From Thioclava sp. GXIMD2076 (GTDB lineage Bacteria > Pseudomonadota > Alphaproteobacteria > Rhodobacterales > Rhodobacteraceae): 64,000 nt of DNA. A program made the position numbers and the translations under genes. The stretch covers positions 434,001 through 498,000 of the forward strand of contig NZ_CP149934.1 in the NCBI RefSeq assembly GCF_037949795.1. The letters run 5' to 3'. The stretch's first letter is position 1. Every line of letters starts with the position of its first letter. Below, one piece after another: positions 50,493-59,830 of this stretch. The notes under the pieces were generated by a model. It was not told where the DNA came from and made no database searches. It saw nothing but the letters and a program-made list of their open reading frames with translations.

Positions 50493-51938
50493 ATGCAACC
50501 AGATCCACTTAGCATCCTGATCTCGCGGATTGATTTCGGCCTGATCTCCTCGGTGCACATCCTCTTCCCCCCGCTCACAATCGGCCTTGCGATCATCCTG
50601 TTCGGTTTCGAACTCGCATGGTTCCGCACCAATGATGAACGCTGGTACCGTCTGTGCCGGTTCTTCGAAAAACTTTTTATCGTGAATTTCGGTGCGGGCG
50701 TGGCCACCGGCGTAACCATGGAAATGGCCTTCGGCATTCTCTACGGGCCGTTCAGCCAAGCCGCTGGCCCGTTCTTCGGGCAGGTGCTGGGCTACGAGAC
50801 CATCACCGCCTTCATGTATGAGGCGGGCTTCATCGGCCTGATGATCTTCGGCTGGGGCAAGATCAGCCGCAAGATGCACCTCTTTGCCACTTTCAACGTG
50901 GCGCTGTCCTCGACCCTTTCCGCGATGTGGATCCTTGTGGCCAATAGCTGGATGCAGACACCCAGTGGTGTCGAGTTCAAGAACGGCATGTTCCAGGTCA
51001 CCAACTGGCTGCAGGCACTGTTGAATCCCAATGTCTTCGCCGCCTTCCCGCATATGCTGCTGGCAGCGGTCGAGCTGTCGCTATGCTTCGTGGTAGCGGT
51101 CTGTGCATGGTTCGTATTCAAACGCCGCGAGGTGCAACTGTTCGCGCGCCCGCTGCGCTATACGTTGGTGGCTCTGGCCGCTGTGGCCGCCGTGCAGATC
51201 TATATGGGCGATGTGCTGGGCGAGAACGTGCTCGAGCACAAACCAGCCGCCTTGGCCGCGATGGAAGGCCAATACGACACCTATGACGAAAACGGCAACG
51301 TCAATAACGCATGGAATGTCATCGGCTGGCCCAATAAGGACAACACCGGCCTTGCGTGGTCGATCAAGATCCCGCATGCGCTTTCACTCATTGAAACCAA
51401 AACCTGGAACGGCGCGGTCGAGGGTCTGAACTCCTTCCCCGAAGACGAACGCCCGCCCGTCATCCTGCCCTTCTATACCTTCCGCGCCATGGCCGCGATC
51501 GGCGGAGCGATCCTTCTGGTGGCGCTCTGGGGATGCTGGCTCAGCTGGCGTGGCCGCATGACCGAAGGTCTGGCCTCGGCCAACCGCCTGTTCCTGATGG
51601 CCTGCACCGGGATGGTCGTGCTGCCCTATATCGCCGTGATCGCCGGTTGGTGGACGCGCGAGATCGGCCGTCAGCCGTGGATCGTCTATGGCATGATGCG
51701 CGTCGAGGACGGCATGTCGAAACTCTCGGTCGGTCTGGCGACCTTCTGGCTGATCGGGTTCGCGATCTTCGAAACCGCCGTCGTTCTCGGCACGATCTAC
51801 TTCCTGCTGAAGGTCTGCCGCAACGGGCCCGATCTCACGAGCCCCGTCGCGGGCGATGGTGACGAGCATCTGGGCGAGCTGGATCTGCCCTCCTCGGCAG
51901 GCCATGCCGATCACCCCGAATATATCCGTCCGGTCTGA
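50493..51938 (+). CDS. cydA: Cytochrome bd-type (CIO-like) ubiquinol oxidase subunit I
   Basis: Terminal oxidase subunit of 481 residues. It begins MQPDPLSILISRIDFGLISSVHILFPPLT, with the heme ligand His at residue 22. EMAFGILYGPFSQAAGPFFG is a conserved region. The quinol motif GRQPW lies in REIGRQPWIVYGMMRV. At 481 residues it lacks the long insertion of E. coli CydA, so it is the short-Q-loop, CioA type, often cyanide-insensitive. ATG 50493 follows AAAGG. It reduces O2 with quinol in the inner membrane at low oxygen or under stress. It heads cydABDC. Confidence 0.93.
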   Translation: MQPDPLSILISRIDFGLISSVHILFPPLTIGLAIILFGFELAWFRTNDERWYRLCRFFEKLFIVNFGAGVATGVTMEMAFGILYGPFSQAAGPFFGQVLGYETITAFMYEAGFIGLMIFGWGKISRKMHLFATFNVALSSTLSAMWILVANSWMQTPSGVEFKNGMFQVTNWLQALLNPNVFAAFPHMLLAAVELSLCFVVAVCAWFVFKRREVQLFARPLRYTLVALAAVAAVQIYMGDVLGENVLEHKPAALAAMEGQYDTYDENGNVNNAWNVIGWPNKDNTGLAWSIKIPHALSLIETKTWNGAVEGLNSFPEDERPPVILPFYTFRAMAAIGGAILLVALWGCWLSWRGRMTEGLASANRLFLMACTGMVVLPYIAVIAGWWTREIGRQPWIVYGMMRVEDGMSKLSVGLATFWLIGFAIFETAVVLGTIYFLLKVCRNGPDLTSPVAGDGDEHLGELDLPSSAGHADHPEYIRPV

Positions 51939-51954
51939 GCCATAGGAAAATCAG

Positions 51955-53004
51955 ATGACACAACTTGATGACATGCAATATTTCCTGGCCAATGCCTGGT
52001 GGCTTGGTCTGGGCGTGGCGATGCTCCTCTATATCATCCTCGATGGGGCGGATCTGGGCGCGGGTATCTTCGGGCTTGTCGTGGGCGACCATGACGAACG
52101 CGGCGCGATCATGGCGGCGATGGCCGGCACTTGGGATGCCAACGAGACCTGGCTCATCGTGGCGGGGGGCATTCTCTTCGGAACCTTCCCCTTCGTCTAT
52201 GGCTCGGCCTTCCATTATCTGATGGTGCCAATGGCCTTCGTGCTCTGGGGCGTGATGTCGCGCGCCGTGGCGATCGAATTCCGCCATCTGGCTTCGGAAA
52301 AATGGCAGCGCTTCACCGATTGGGTGTTTGGCCTCTCCTCGCTGACCGTCACCTTCTTCGGCGGCATGAGCGTGGGTGCGCTGCTGCAGGGCTTCCCGCT
52401 GGTGCATGAGGAGGGCAAGCTGCCCTACTACGCAGGTGGCGCGTTCGACTTCGTGTCGGCCTTCTCGATCTGGACCGGCATCGCGGCCTGTGTGGCGGTG
52501 ACGCTGTCGGGGGTGCTTTTCGTGCGCGCCCGCTTCGAGAAAACCGAGCGCATCCGTCAGGACGCGGCCCGCTGGACGGCAACGATCTTCTGGCTGGCGA
52601 TTGGCTCCGTGCTGATTACACTGGTCTGGAGTGCGGCGATCTTCGACTGGGCGCGTTCGACGTGGTTCGGCCCGCATTTCTGGCTCTGGGGTATCTTCGG
52701 CCTTGTGGCACTGTGGTGCATCGAACAGGTCCGTCGCGACACGCTCAAGGACCGCGACCTTGCCGCGATCCTGTGGTATAACGGCGCTGTGCTGATCTTG
52801 GGTCTGGGCATGCTGATCACGCTGCATCCATGGCTTGTTCCGGGCACCTGGACCATCCGCGAGGGCGCCAGCCCGCAGGTCTCGCTGATCACCTTCACCA
52901 TGACCATGGGTGGCTTCCTTCCGGTGATGGTCATGTATAACTGGTACCAGATCTGGGTGTTCCGTGCGCGGATCTCCAAACTGGTCGCCTATGAACATCA
53001 CTGA
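51955..53004 (+). CDS. cydB: Cytochrome bd-type ubiquinol oxidase subunit II
   Basis: Membrane subunit of 349 residues. ILDGADLGAGIFGLVVGDHDERGAIMAAMAGTWDANETWLIVAGG is the CydB signature. It has about eight helices and the late segment LITLHPWLVPGTWTIREGASPQVSLITF. It begins 16 bases after the cydA stop with AGGAAAA upstream. There is no room for a cydX-like small subunit before cydD (7-bp gap), which fits the CIO subtype. Confidence 0.93.
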   Translation: MTQLDDMQYFLANAWWLGLGVAMLLYIILDGADLGAGIFGLVVGDHDERGAIMAAMAGTWDANETWLIVAGGILFGTFPFVYGSAFHYLMVPMAFVLWGVMSRAVAIEFRHLASEKWQRFTDWVFGLSSLTVTFFGGMSVGALLQGFPLVHEEGKLPYYAGGAFDFVSAFSIWTGIAACVAVTLSGVLFVRARFEKTERIRQDAARWTATIFWLAIGSVLITLVWSAAIFDWARSTWFGPHFWLWGIFGLVALWCIEQVRRDTLKDRDLAAILWYNGAVLILGLGMLITLHPWLVPGTWTIREGASPQVSLITFTMTMGGFLPVMVMYNWYQIWVFRARISKLVAYEHH

Positions 53005-53011
53005 GTAACGC

Positions 53012-54721
53012 ATGTCCCAATCCTCCCGCCCCCTCACACCGCGCCCCGTCCATGGCGAAGCCGCAAAGCGCATCGAGCGTTGGCTGAAAAGCTTCGGACT
53101 GGCAGGCAAACGGGCTGCCGCTCTGGCGATTGCCGCGGCTCTGGGGTCGGGAGCGATGGTCATCGTGCAGGCCTATGCGGTCGCTGCGATGATCGCGGGC
53201 GTCACAGTCGATAAAACCGATCTGGGCGGAATGCACGCCCAGATCATCCTGTTCGTGCTGGCCATGATCCTGCGCGCCGCCTTCGACACGCTGCGGCAGG
53301 GGTTGGCCTTCGAGGCAGGCGCCGCGATCCGTGCCCGTCTGCGCGAGGTGATCCTTGGGCGTGTCGGCGCGGCCCGCATCCACGACCTCCCCCCTTCGGG
53401 CGAAGTTGCAGGGCTCGTCTCCGACGGTGTCGAAGCCGTTCAGGAGTATTTCGCAGCCTTCCTTCCCCAACGCATGATCGCAGCACTCATCCCCGCGCTG
53501 GTGCTCGTCTGTGTCATTCCGTTTGATTGGGTCACGGCCCTTATTCTCGCCATCACCGCGCCGATTATTCCGGTCTTCATGGTGGTTGTGGGCAAGGGCG
53601 CCGAGGCGCTCAACCGCCGCCAATGGCAGCGCCTGATGGTGATGGGCGCGCATCTGTTCGACCGGATCGCGGGTCTGGTGACCCTGCGCCAGCTGGGGGC
53701 CGCCCAACGTGAGGCGGCCTTGGTTGCCGCCATGTCCGAAGGCTATCGCGGCGCCACTATGAGGGTGCTGCGCCTTGCCTTCCTGTCCTCGCTGGTGCTG
53801 GAGTTCTTCTCGACCATCGCCGTGGCCATGGTGGCCGTCTATGTGGGCTTCCGGCTCTATTATGGCGATATCACCTTCCTTCCGGGGCTCTTTGCCCTGC
53901 TGATCGCGCCCGAATTCTTCCGCCCGCTGCGCGAGATGGGCCAGCATTACCACGCCCGCATGGCCGCCATCGGCGCCGCCGAGGCGATGATCGGGCTGAT
54001 CGGCCCCGATGCGCCGGCCCCCGAAACACCGGATACCGCAGGCAACTGGCGGATACTCTCGGTCGAGGGGCTCGCCTTTACCCATGAAGGGGGTGACAGT
54101 ATCGAGCCCCTCTCCTTCACCCTCAAACGCGGGCGCACGCTGGCGATCATGGGCCCTTCGGGCGCGGGCAAGACGACGCTGGCACGGCTTATCCTTGGCC
54201 AGCTACCGCCGCAATCGGGGCACATCCTGCTAGATGGTCACGAGACCGACCCGAAGGCGCTGCAGGAAGGCACCGGCTGGCTGCCGCAGACACCGCGTCT
54301 CTTTGCCGGCACCATCGCCGAGAATATCGCACTCGGCCAACCGACAGCCAGTATGGCGAAAATCGAAGCCTGCGCCCGCATCGCGCAAGCGCATGACTTC
54401 ATTACGGCCAGCACTTCGGGATATAAAACCGTATTGGGCGAAGGCGGGGCGGGTCTTTCGGGTGGGCAGATCCGCCGTGTGGCCATGGCGCGGGCGCTTC
54501 TGTCCGAGCCCGATCTCCTGATCCTCGACGAGCCCACCGCCGCCCTTGATGCTGCGGGCGCGCAGGCACTGATGGAGGCCGTATTGGCAGCCACGCCCGA
54601 TGCGGCGCGGCTCATCATCACCCATGACCCCACCTGTGCAGCACTTGCCGATCGGGTGATCATGCTGGAGGCGGGCCGCGTCACCTATCATGGCCCCACC
54701 AAGGAGATGCCCCATGCGTGA
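53012..54721 (+). CDS. cydD: ABC transporter CydD (cytochrome bd assembly)
   Basis: Half-transporter of 569 residues with a six-helix membrane domain (helices from about residue 33; SGEVAGLVSDGVEAVQEYFAAFLPQ is typical of CydD) and an ATPase domain. Walker A is GPSGAGKTT, the signature LSGGQIRRVAMARAL and Walker B LLILDEPTAAL. With CydC it exports thiols or heme-related compound needed to mature bd oxidase. It starts 7 bases after cydB and overlaps cydC by 8 nt. Confidence 0.9.
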   Translation: MSQSSRPLTPRPVHGEAAKRIERWLKSFGLAGKRAAALAIAAALGSGAMVIVQAYAVAAMIAGVTVDKTDLGGMHAQIILFVLAMILRAAFDTLRQGLAFEAGAAIRARLREVILGRVGAARIHDLPPSGEVAGLVSDGVEAVQEYFAAFLPQRMIAALIPALVLVCVIPFDWVTALILAITAPIIPVFMVVVGKGAEALNRRQWQRLMVMGAHLFDRIAGLVTLRQLGAAQREAALVAAMSEGYRGATMRVLRLAFLSSLVLEFFSTIAVAMVAVYVGFRLYYGDITFLPGLFALLIAPEFFRPLREMGQHYHARMAAIGAAEAMIGLIGPDAPAPETPDTAGNWRILSVEGLAFTHEGGDSIEPLSFTLKRGRTLAIMGPSGAGKTTLARLILGQLPPQSGHILLDGHETDPKALQEGTGWLPQTPRLFAGTIAENIALGQPTASMAKIEACARIAQAHDFITASTSGYKTVLGEGGAGLSGGQIRRVAMARALLSEPDLLILDEPTAALDAAGAQALMEAVLAATPDAARLIITHDPTCAALADRVIMLEAGRVTYHGPTKEMPHA

Positions 54722-56372
54722 GTTCCTGCGTCTTCTCAAACTGTGCCGGCCTTTCGGCTGGCGGATCGCGCTTGGCGTGGTGCTCTCTGTCACGGTCATG
54801 CTGTCGAATGTGGCGCTGATGGCGGTGTCGGGATGGTTCATTACCGCGATGGCGCTGGCGGGTCTGGGGCAGCTGATGCTCGAATTCTTCACGCCTGCCG
54901 CAGCCATCCGCGGGCTGGCGCTGTTGCGGGCGGGGGCGCGCTATCTGGAGCGGCTGGTGACCCATGAGGCCACGCTTTCCTTTATCGCCCGCCTACGGCC
55001 ATGGCTTTACGCGCGATTGGTGCCGCTGGCGCCTGCAGGCCTGCGCGGGCTGCGCCATGGTGATCTTCTGGCGCGGATACGCAGCGATGTGGATGCGCTC
55101 GAGAACTTCCATCTGCGGATTCTGGGGCCGGTGATCTCGGCGGCGGTGGCCTCGGTGCTGATCGTGCTCTGGCTGGGGCTCAATTCGGCCTCGCTGGCGC
55201 TGCTGGTGGCGATCGGGCTGGCGCTCGCGGGGATGATCCTGCCGCTGATCCAGCGGGCCTTGGTGCGCAAAACCGGAGGCCAGATCACACAGGCCCGCGC
55301 GGCCCTGCAAAGCGAGAGCACCGATCTGACGCGGGGATTGGCCGAGCTTCAGGTCTTTGGTGCGGTCGCCCGTCAGGCCGCCCGCGTGACCCGCGCAAGC
55401 GCGCGTATGGTCGCGGCGCAGCGCCGTCAGGCATGGATCGCGGCGCTTTTCATGGCGCTCGGCACGCTGACGGGGCAGATCATGGTGCTGGGCGCGCTGC
55501 TGCTGCTGATCCCGCAGGTCGAGGGCCAGAGCCTTTCGGCGCCCGATATGGCAATGCTGGTTCTGGCGGTGATGGCCGCGATGGAAACCGTGGCAGGCCT
55601 GCCCGCCGCCGTGTCCAACTGGGATAGCACGATGGCCTCGGCACGGCGTATTTTCGAGCTGGCAGACCGCCCGCCACAAGTGGCCCCGAGCCCTGCCCCC
55701 AAAGCCCCGCAAACGCCCGGTCTGGTGCTTGACCGTGTCAGTTTCGGCTATGGCGACGGGCCGGATATTCTCACCGATCTCAACCTGTCGCTGCACTTGG
55801 GCGAAAGTCTTGCGCTGACCGGCCCGAGCGGCGCCGGCAAGACCACCATCCTCAATCTGGTCCAGCGGTTCTGGGACCCGCGCGCGGGCCGGATCACCCT
55901 TGCGGGCGTCGATCTGCGGGATCTGTCGGACCGTGATCTGCGGGCGCAGATCGCCGTGGTCGACCAGACTGTCCATCTGTTCAATGGCACCATTGCCGAG
56001 AACCTACGCCTTGCCGCCCCCGGGGCCGATGACGCCGCTCTGTGGCAGGCGCTGGATCTGGCCGCGCTGCGGGCGGAGGTCGAGGCGATGCCCGAGGGGA
56101 TCGAGACCCGTTTGGGCGAACTCGGAGCGCGGCTTTCGGGCGGACAGGCGCGCAGGCTGTCGGTGGCGCGGGCCGCGCTGCAGGATGCGCCGCTTCTGCT
56201 TCTGGACGAGCCGACCGAGGGGCTCGACCGCGCGACCCAGGCGCAGGTCATGCGCGGACTGGCGCAGCTGGCCGAAGGCCGGATGATGCTGATCGTGACC
56301 CACCACGCGCAAGTGCTCGCCCTTGCACAGAAAGTCATTATGCTGGACGAGAGCACCCCACGTTCCGAATAG
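54714..56372 (+). CDS. cydC: ABC transporter CydC (cytochrome bd assembly)
   Basis: 552-residue partner of CydD. The membrane domain starts MREFLRLLKLCRPFGWRIALG; SRRIFELADRPP-like linker sequence (ARRIFELADRPP) joins it to the ATPase, with Walker A GPSGAGKTT, the signature LSGGQARRLSVARA and Walker B LLLLDEPTEGL. ATG 54714 follows AAGGAG and lies in the last codons of cydD. The order cydAB-cydDC keeps oxidase and assembly factors in one unit. Confidence 0.9.
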   Translation: MREFLRLLKLCRPFGWRIALGVVLSVTVMLSNVALMAVSGWFITAMALAGLGQLMLEFFTPAAAIRGLALLRAGARYLERLVTHEATLSFIARLRPWLYARLVPLAPAGLRGLRHGDLLARIRSDVDALENFHLRILGPVISAAVASVLIVLWLGLNSASLALLVAIGLALAGMILPLIQRALVRKTGGQITQARAALQSESTDLTRGLAELQVFGAVARQAARVTRASARMVAAQRRQAWIAALFMALGTLTGQIMVLGALLLLIPQVEGQSLSAPDMAMLVLAVMAAMETVAGLPAAVSNWDSTMASARRIFELADRPPQVAPSPAPKAPQTPGLVLDRVSFGYGDGPDILTDLNLSLHLGESLALTGPSGAGKTTILNLVQRFWDPRAGRITLAGVDLRDLSDRDLRAQIAVVDQTVHLFNGTIAENLRLAAPGADDAALWQALDLAALRAEVEAMPEGIETRLGELGARLSGGQARRLSVARAALQDAPLLLLDEPTEGLDRATQAQVMRGLAQLAEGRMMLIVTHHAQVLALAQKVIMLDESTPRSE

Positions 56373-56417
56373 GCGCCTTGCGAGAGATCGCACGCCCCTG
56401 CATGCTGGATACCCAAG

Positions 56418-57752
56418 ATGAAACTGCCTCTTCCTTCATCCCAGAACGCCGATCCTAGCGATGCGATCCGCGCGCTCTCCGAGGATACGGGGCGGCGCAA
56501 TCTGGCGCTCCTGATCCGGCTCCGCTGGATCGCTCTGGCAGGCCAGGCTTTGGCCATCGCCATCACGGTGCTCTATCTCGGCGCGGATCTGCCGGTCTTC
56601 AATATGATCGCGGTGATCGGCCTCCTCGTGGCGCTCAATCTCTTCGCGCTCTGGCGCTGTCGCAAGGGCTGGGGCGTCCCCGACTGGGTGATCACGGTCG
56701 AACTGCTGATCGATATCGCGGCGCTCACGCTGCTGCTCTACTATAGTGGCGGCGCAACCAACCCCTTTGTCACGCTGTTTATCCTGCAGGTGATGCTGGG
56801 ACTGTTGCTGGCGCCCATGCCACAGGTGATCTTTATCCTGACGGCGGCGGCGGCGGCGCATTTCTGGCTGATCGACCATGGCCGCCCGTTGGGCCTGCCG
56901 ATGATGCGGGACGGCATGGTGGGCTCGCTGACGGGGGGCGGTTTCTTCAGCCTGCATCTGTTGGGGATGTTTCTGAGCTTCGTGCTGGCCGCGGGGCTGA
57001 TGACATGGTTCGTCTCGGGGCTCAGGCGCAACCTGATGGCGCGCGATGCCCAGATCATGGCGCTGCGCCAGAAGGTGGTCGAGGACGAGCATTTCGTCCG
57101 CTTGGGCGTCATGGCCTCCAGCACGGCGCATGATCTGGGCACACCGCTGACCACCATCGCCGTGACGCTCGATGAATGGCACGAGAGCGGCATCCCCGAC
57201 AGCCCGCGCCGCGAGACGGTGCTGACCCGTATGCAGGGCGAACTGGCGCGCTGCCGCAGGATTGTCAGTGGAATGCTCTTTGCCGCGGGGCTCGACCGGC
57301 TGGACGTGGCCGAGGCGCTGCCGGTGGGCGAGTTCCTCGAGGAGGTCATCGCCGATTGGCGCGAGGATGGCGGCGAAATGGAGGTGGTCCTGCCCAAGGC
57401 TGCGATCCTCGGGGCGCAGATCATCGCGGATTCGATGCTGGAACAGGCGTTCCGAAATATCCTGACCAACGCCCAGCAGGCCGGTGCCCATCGCACATCG
57501 ATCACCGTCGAGGCCGGAACTGCCTCCCTGACCCTCGTGTTTACCGATGACGGGCCGGGCTTCCCGCAGACGGTGCTGGACAACCCCGTGCGGCCGATGG
57601 CGGCGGGCAAAGGGGATCCGGGGCGGGGCTTCGGGCTCTATCTGGTCTCGAATGCCGTGCGCCGTCTGGGGGGGGACTGGTCGGTGGCAAATGCCGCGAC
57701 AGGTGGGGCCGTGGTCCGCGTGCACCTGCCGTTGAAGGAGGAGACCGCATGA
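56418..57752 (+). CDS. Redox sensor histidine kinase, RegB/PrrB/RoxS type
   Basis: Membrane kinase of 444 residues with about six helices in the first 205 residues. GGATNPF at 111-117 is the quinone-binding heptapeptide of RegB. The phosphosite H238 lies in SSTAHDLGTPLTTIAVTL, and C279 in ARCRRIVSG is at the position of the redox-active Cys of RegB. The ATPase shows NILTNAQQAG, DDGPGF and GRGFGLYLVSNAV. It senses the quinone pool or oxygen and phosphorylates the regulator encoded next, with a 4-nt overlap. Placement after cydC resembles RoxSR, which controls cioAB in Pseudomonas. Confidence 0.9.
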   Translation: MKLPLPSSQNADPSDAIRALSEDTGRRNLALLIRLRWIALAGQALAIAITVLYLGADLPVFNMIAVIGLLVALNLFALWRCRKGWGVPDWVITVELLIDIAALTLLLYYSGGATNPFVTLFILQVMLGLLLAPMPQVIFILTAAAAAHFWLIDHGRPLGLPMMRDGMVGSLTGGGFFSLHLLGMFLSFVLAAGLMTWFVSGLRRNLMARDAQIMALRQKVVEDEHFVRLGVMASSTAHDLGTPLTTIAVTLDEWHESGIPDSPRRETVLTRMQGELARCRRIVSGMLFAAGLDRLDVAEALPVGEFLEEVIADWREDGGEMEVVLPKAAILGAQIIADSMLEQAFRNILTNAQQAGAHRTSITVEAGTASLTLVFTDDGPGFPQTVLDNPVRPMAAGKGDPGRGFGLYLVSNAVRRLGGDWSVANAATGGAVVRVHLPLKEETA

Positions 57753-58285
57753 AGGATAGGGGGCATAAATTGCTGATCGTCGAGGATGACACCGCCTTAG
57801 GAGAGACCCTGAGCGAGGCGATGACGCGGCGCGGATTTGCCGTGCGCCATGCCGGATCCGCCGAGGAGGCGAGCGAGATGGTGGCGCAAGAGGTGCCCGA
57901 TCTCGCGCTGGTCGATCTGAAACTTCCGGGCCGGAACGGGCTGGAATGCGTGCGCGAACTGGCCGCGCTAGATCCGCCGCCACGGATCGTGGTGCTGACG
58001 GGCTTTGCCTCGATTGCCACCGCCGTCGAGGCGATCAAGCTCGGCGCGGGCCATTATCTGGCCAAGCCCGCAACCGCCGCCGAGATCGAGGCTGCCTTCG
58101 AGCGCGGCGAGGGCGAGACCGATCTGGCGCTGGGGCAAGCCTCGGGCGGGATGCGCGTCAATGAATGGGAACGCATTCAGGAGGTCTTGCGCGCCACCGA
58201 TTTCAACATCTCGGAGGCCGCACGCCAGCTCGGGATGCACCGCCGCACATTGGCCCGCAAGCTGGCAAAACGGCAACTGCGCTAG
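57749..58285 (+). CDS. Redox response regulator, RegA/PrrA/RoxR type
   Basis: 178-residue regulator. The receiver has EDD at 12-14, D56 in ALVDLKLPGRNGLE, T in VVLTGFASIATAVEAIK and K80s in AKPATAAEI. A short linker and a Fis-type HTH follow: NISEAARQLGMHRRTLARKLAKRQ, close to the invariant RegA DNA-recognition helix. It binds promoters of respiratory genes, most plausibly the adjacent cyd operon. It is translated from GGAGGAG inside the kinase end. The linker differs from classical Rhodobacter RegA, so this may be a second paralogue. Confidence 0.9.
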   Translation: MKDRGHKLLIVEDDTALGETLSEAMTRRGFAVRHAGSAEEASEMVAQEVPDLALVDLKLPGRNGLECVRELAALDPPPRIVVLTGFASIATAVEAIKLGAGHYLAKPATAAEIEAAFERGEGETDLALGQASGGMRVNEWERIQEVLRATDFNISEAARQLGMHRRTLARKLAKRQLR

Positions 58286-58306
58286 AGCACGCGTAGGCAA
58301 GGGAAA

Positions 58307-58336
58307 ACCCTGCCGCCCCGGGAAGGGCGACAGGGT
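58307..58336 (-). terminator. Terminator of the methionine ABC operon
   Basis: Stem ACCCTG-c-CGCCC / GGGCG-a-CAGGGT (11 bp with one mismatch) between the convergent regulator and metQ genes. On the minus strand it is followed by TTTTCCCTT. It is a fair intrinsic terminator for the operon ending at 58357. Confidence 0.65.
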
Positions 58337-58356
58337 CCAGACCTTGTCTTACGCGC

Positions 58357-59133
58357 TTACCAGGAGGTCAGCACCGTGCCGTGATAGCTGTCCTCGATGA
58401 ACTTCTTCACGTCATCCGAGTGATAGGCCTCCACGAGGGTCTTGACCCACGGCTGATCCTCATCGCCCTTCTTGACCACGATGATGTTCACATAGGGGCT
58501 GTCGGCCTTTTCCATCGCGATGGAATCGGTCTTGGGGTTCAGGCCCGAGGCGATGGCATAGTTGGTGTTGATGATCGCGATATCGGTATCGGCCAGCGAG
58601 CGCGGCAGTTGCGCGGCATCCAGCTCGAGGAAGGACAGATCCTTGGGGTTCTCGACCACATCCAGCGTGGACGGCACGAGGCCCGTGCCATCGGCGAGCT
58701 TGATCAACCCCAGATCCTGCAGCAGCAAGAGCGCGCGGCCACCATTGGTCGGATCATTCGGGATCGCGACCTTCGAGCCGTCTGCCAGATCTTTCATATC
58801 CTTGATCTTGTCGGAATAGATACCCATCGGCGTGGTGATCGTATCGGCCACCGGCACAAGATCGAAGCCGCGATCCTTGATCTGGTTATCCAGATAAGGC
58901 TTGTGCTGGAAGGAGTTGGCCTGAATATCGCCATCGGCCAGCGCCTGGTTCGGCACGACGTAATCCGAGAATTCGACGATATCGATATCGAGACCCATCG
59001 GCTCGGCGACCTTTTTGACCTCTTCCATGATCTCGGCATGTTCGCCAGGCGAGACACCGACCTTGATCTCTTCGGCCATGGCTGCCGCTGCCGAGAGGGC
59101 AATCGCGGAGGTGAGGGTAAGAATGCGCAGCAT
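58357..59133 (-). CDS. metQ: D-methionine-type ABC transporter binding protein
   Basis: NlpA/MetQ family binding protein of 258 residues. The signal peptide MLRILTLTSAIALSAAAAMA is cleaved before EEIKVGVSPGEHAEIM. YVVPNQALADGDIQANSFQHKPYLD is the ligand-pocket motif, then MGIYSDKIKDMKDL and IPNDPTNGGRALLLLQ. It lacks the lipobox Cys present in many MetQ, so it is likely soluble periplasmic. The ATG at 59133 follows AAGGAG. It is the last gene of metN-metI-metQ; it imports methionine or a related amino acid. Confidence 0.92.
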   Translation of the reverse strand: MLRILTLTSAIALSAAAAMAEEIKVGVSPGEHAEIMEEVKKVAEPMGLDIDIVEFSDYVVPNQALADGDIQANSFQHKPYLDNQIKDRGFDLVPVADTITTPMGIYSDKIKDMKDLADGSKVAIPNDPTNGGRALLLLQDLGLIKLADGTGLVPSTLDVVENPKDLSFLELDAAQLPRSLADTDIAIINTNYAIASGLNPKTDSIAMEKADSPYVNIIVVKKGDEDQPWVKTLVEAYHSDDVKKFIEDSYHGTVLTSW

Positions 59134-59155
59134 GATGATGCTCCTTCGTCTGTGA

Positions 59156-59830
59156 TTACTGTCCGCGGCTCTTGGGAGCGCGTTTGTCCACCCGTGCCGC
59201 GATCCATTCCCCGATGGACTGGACCAGCTGCACGAGCACAATGAGAATGACGACCACCGCCAGCATGACTTCGGGCATGAAGCGCTGGTAGCCGTAGCGG
59301 ATGCCGAGATCACCCAGACCCTCGCCACCGACTGCGCCCACCATGGCTGAATAGCCGATAAGCGAGACGACCGCGAGCGTGAGCCCCAGCGTGATCGAGG
59401 GCGCGGCCTCGGGGATCAGCACCTTACGGATGATCTGCATGGGTGTTGCCCCCATCGAGCGCGCCGCCTCGATCAGCCCGCCATCAACCTCGCGGATGGC
59501 GTTCTCGATCAGCCGCGCGATGAAGGGAACGGCGGCAATGGTCAGCGGCACGATGGCGGCAGTCGTCCCGATCGAGGTGCCCGCGATCGCGCGGGTGAAC
59601 GGGATGATCGCGACCACCAGAATGATGAAGGGAACGGAGCGCGTGGCATTGACCACCAGCCCCAGCACCTTGTTGACCAAAGGTGCCGAGAGCAGCTCGC
59701 CCTTTTGCGAGCAGGCAAGGAACGTGCCCAGCGGCAGCCCGAACACGGTGCCCAGAAGCGCCGAGATCGCCACCATATACAGCGTCTGTCCGGTGGCCTC
59801 GATCAACAGATGGATAAGGTTAGCCGACAT
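59156..59830 (-). CDS. metI: Methionine-type ABC transporter permease
   Basis: Permease of 224 residues with about five helices. [24 protein letters not shown] is the start of the MetI core. The EAA loop [25 protein letters not shown] and the closing [16 protein letters not shown] are characteristic. The start at 59830 lies inside the last codons of the ATPase gene (11-nt overlap) with GGAGG upstream. Confidence 0.93.
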   Translation of the reverse strand: MSANLIHLLIEATGQTLYMVAISALLGTVFGLPLGTFLACSQKGELLSAPLVNKVLGLVVNATRSVPFIILVVAIIPFTRAIAGTSIGTTAAIVPLTIAAVPFIARLIENAIREVDGGLIEAARSMGATPMQIIRKVLIPEAAPSITLGLTLAVVSLIGYSAMVGAVGGEGLGDLGIRYGYQRFMPEVMLAVVVILIVLVQLVQSIGEWIAARVDKRAPKSRGQ

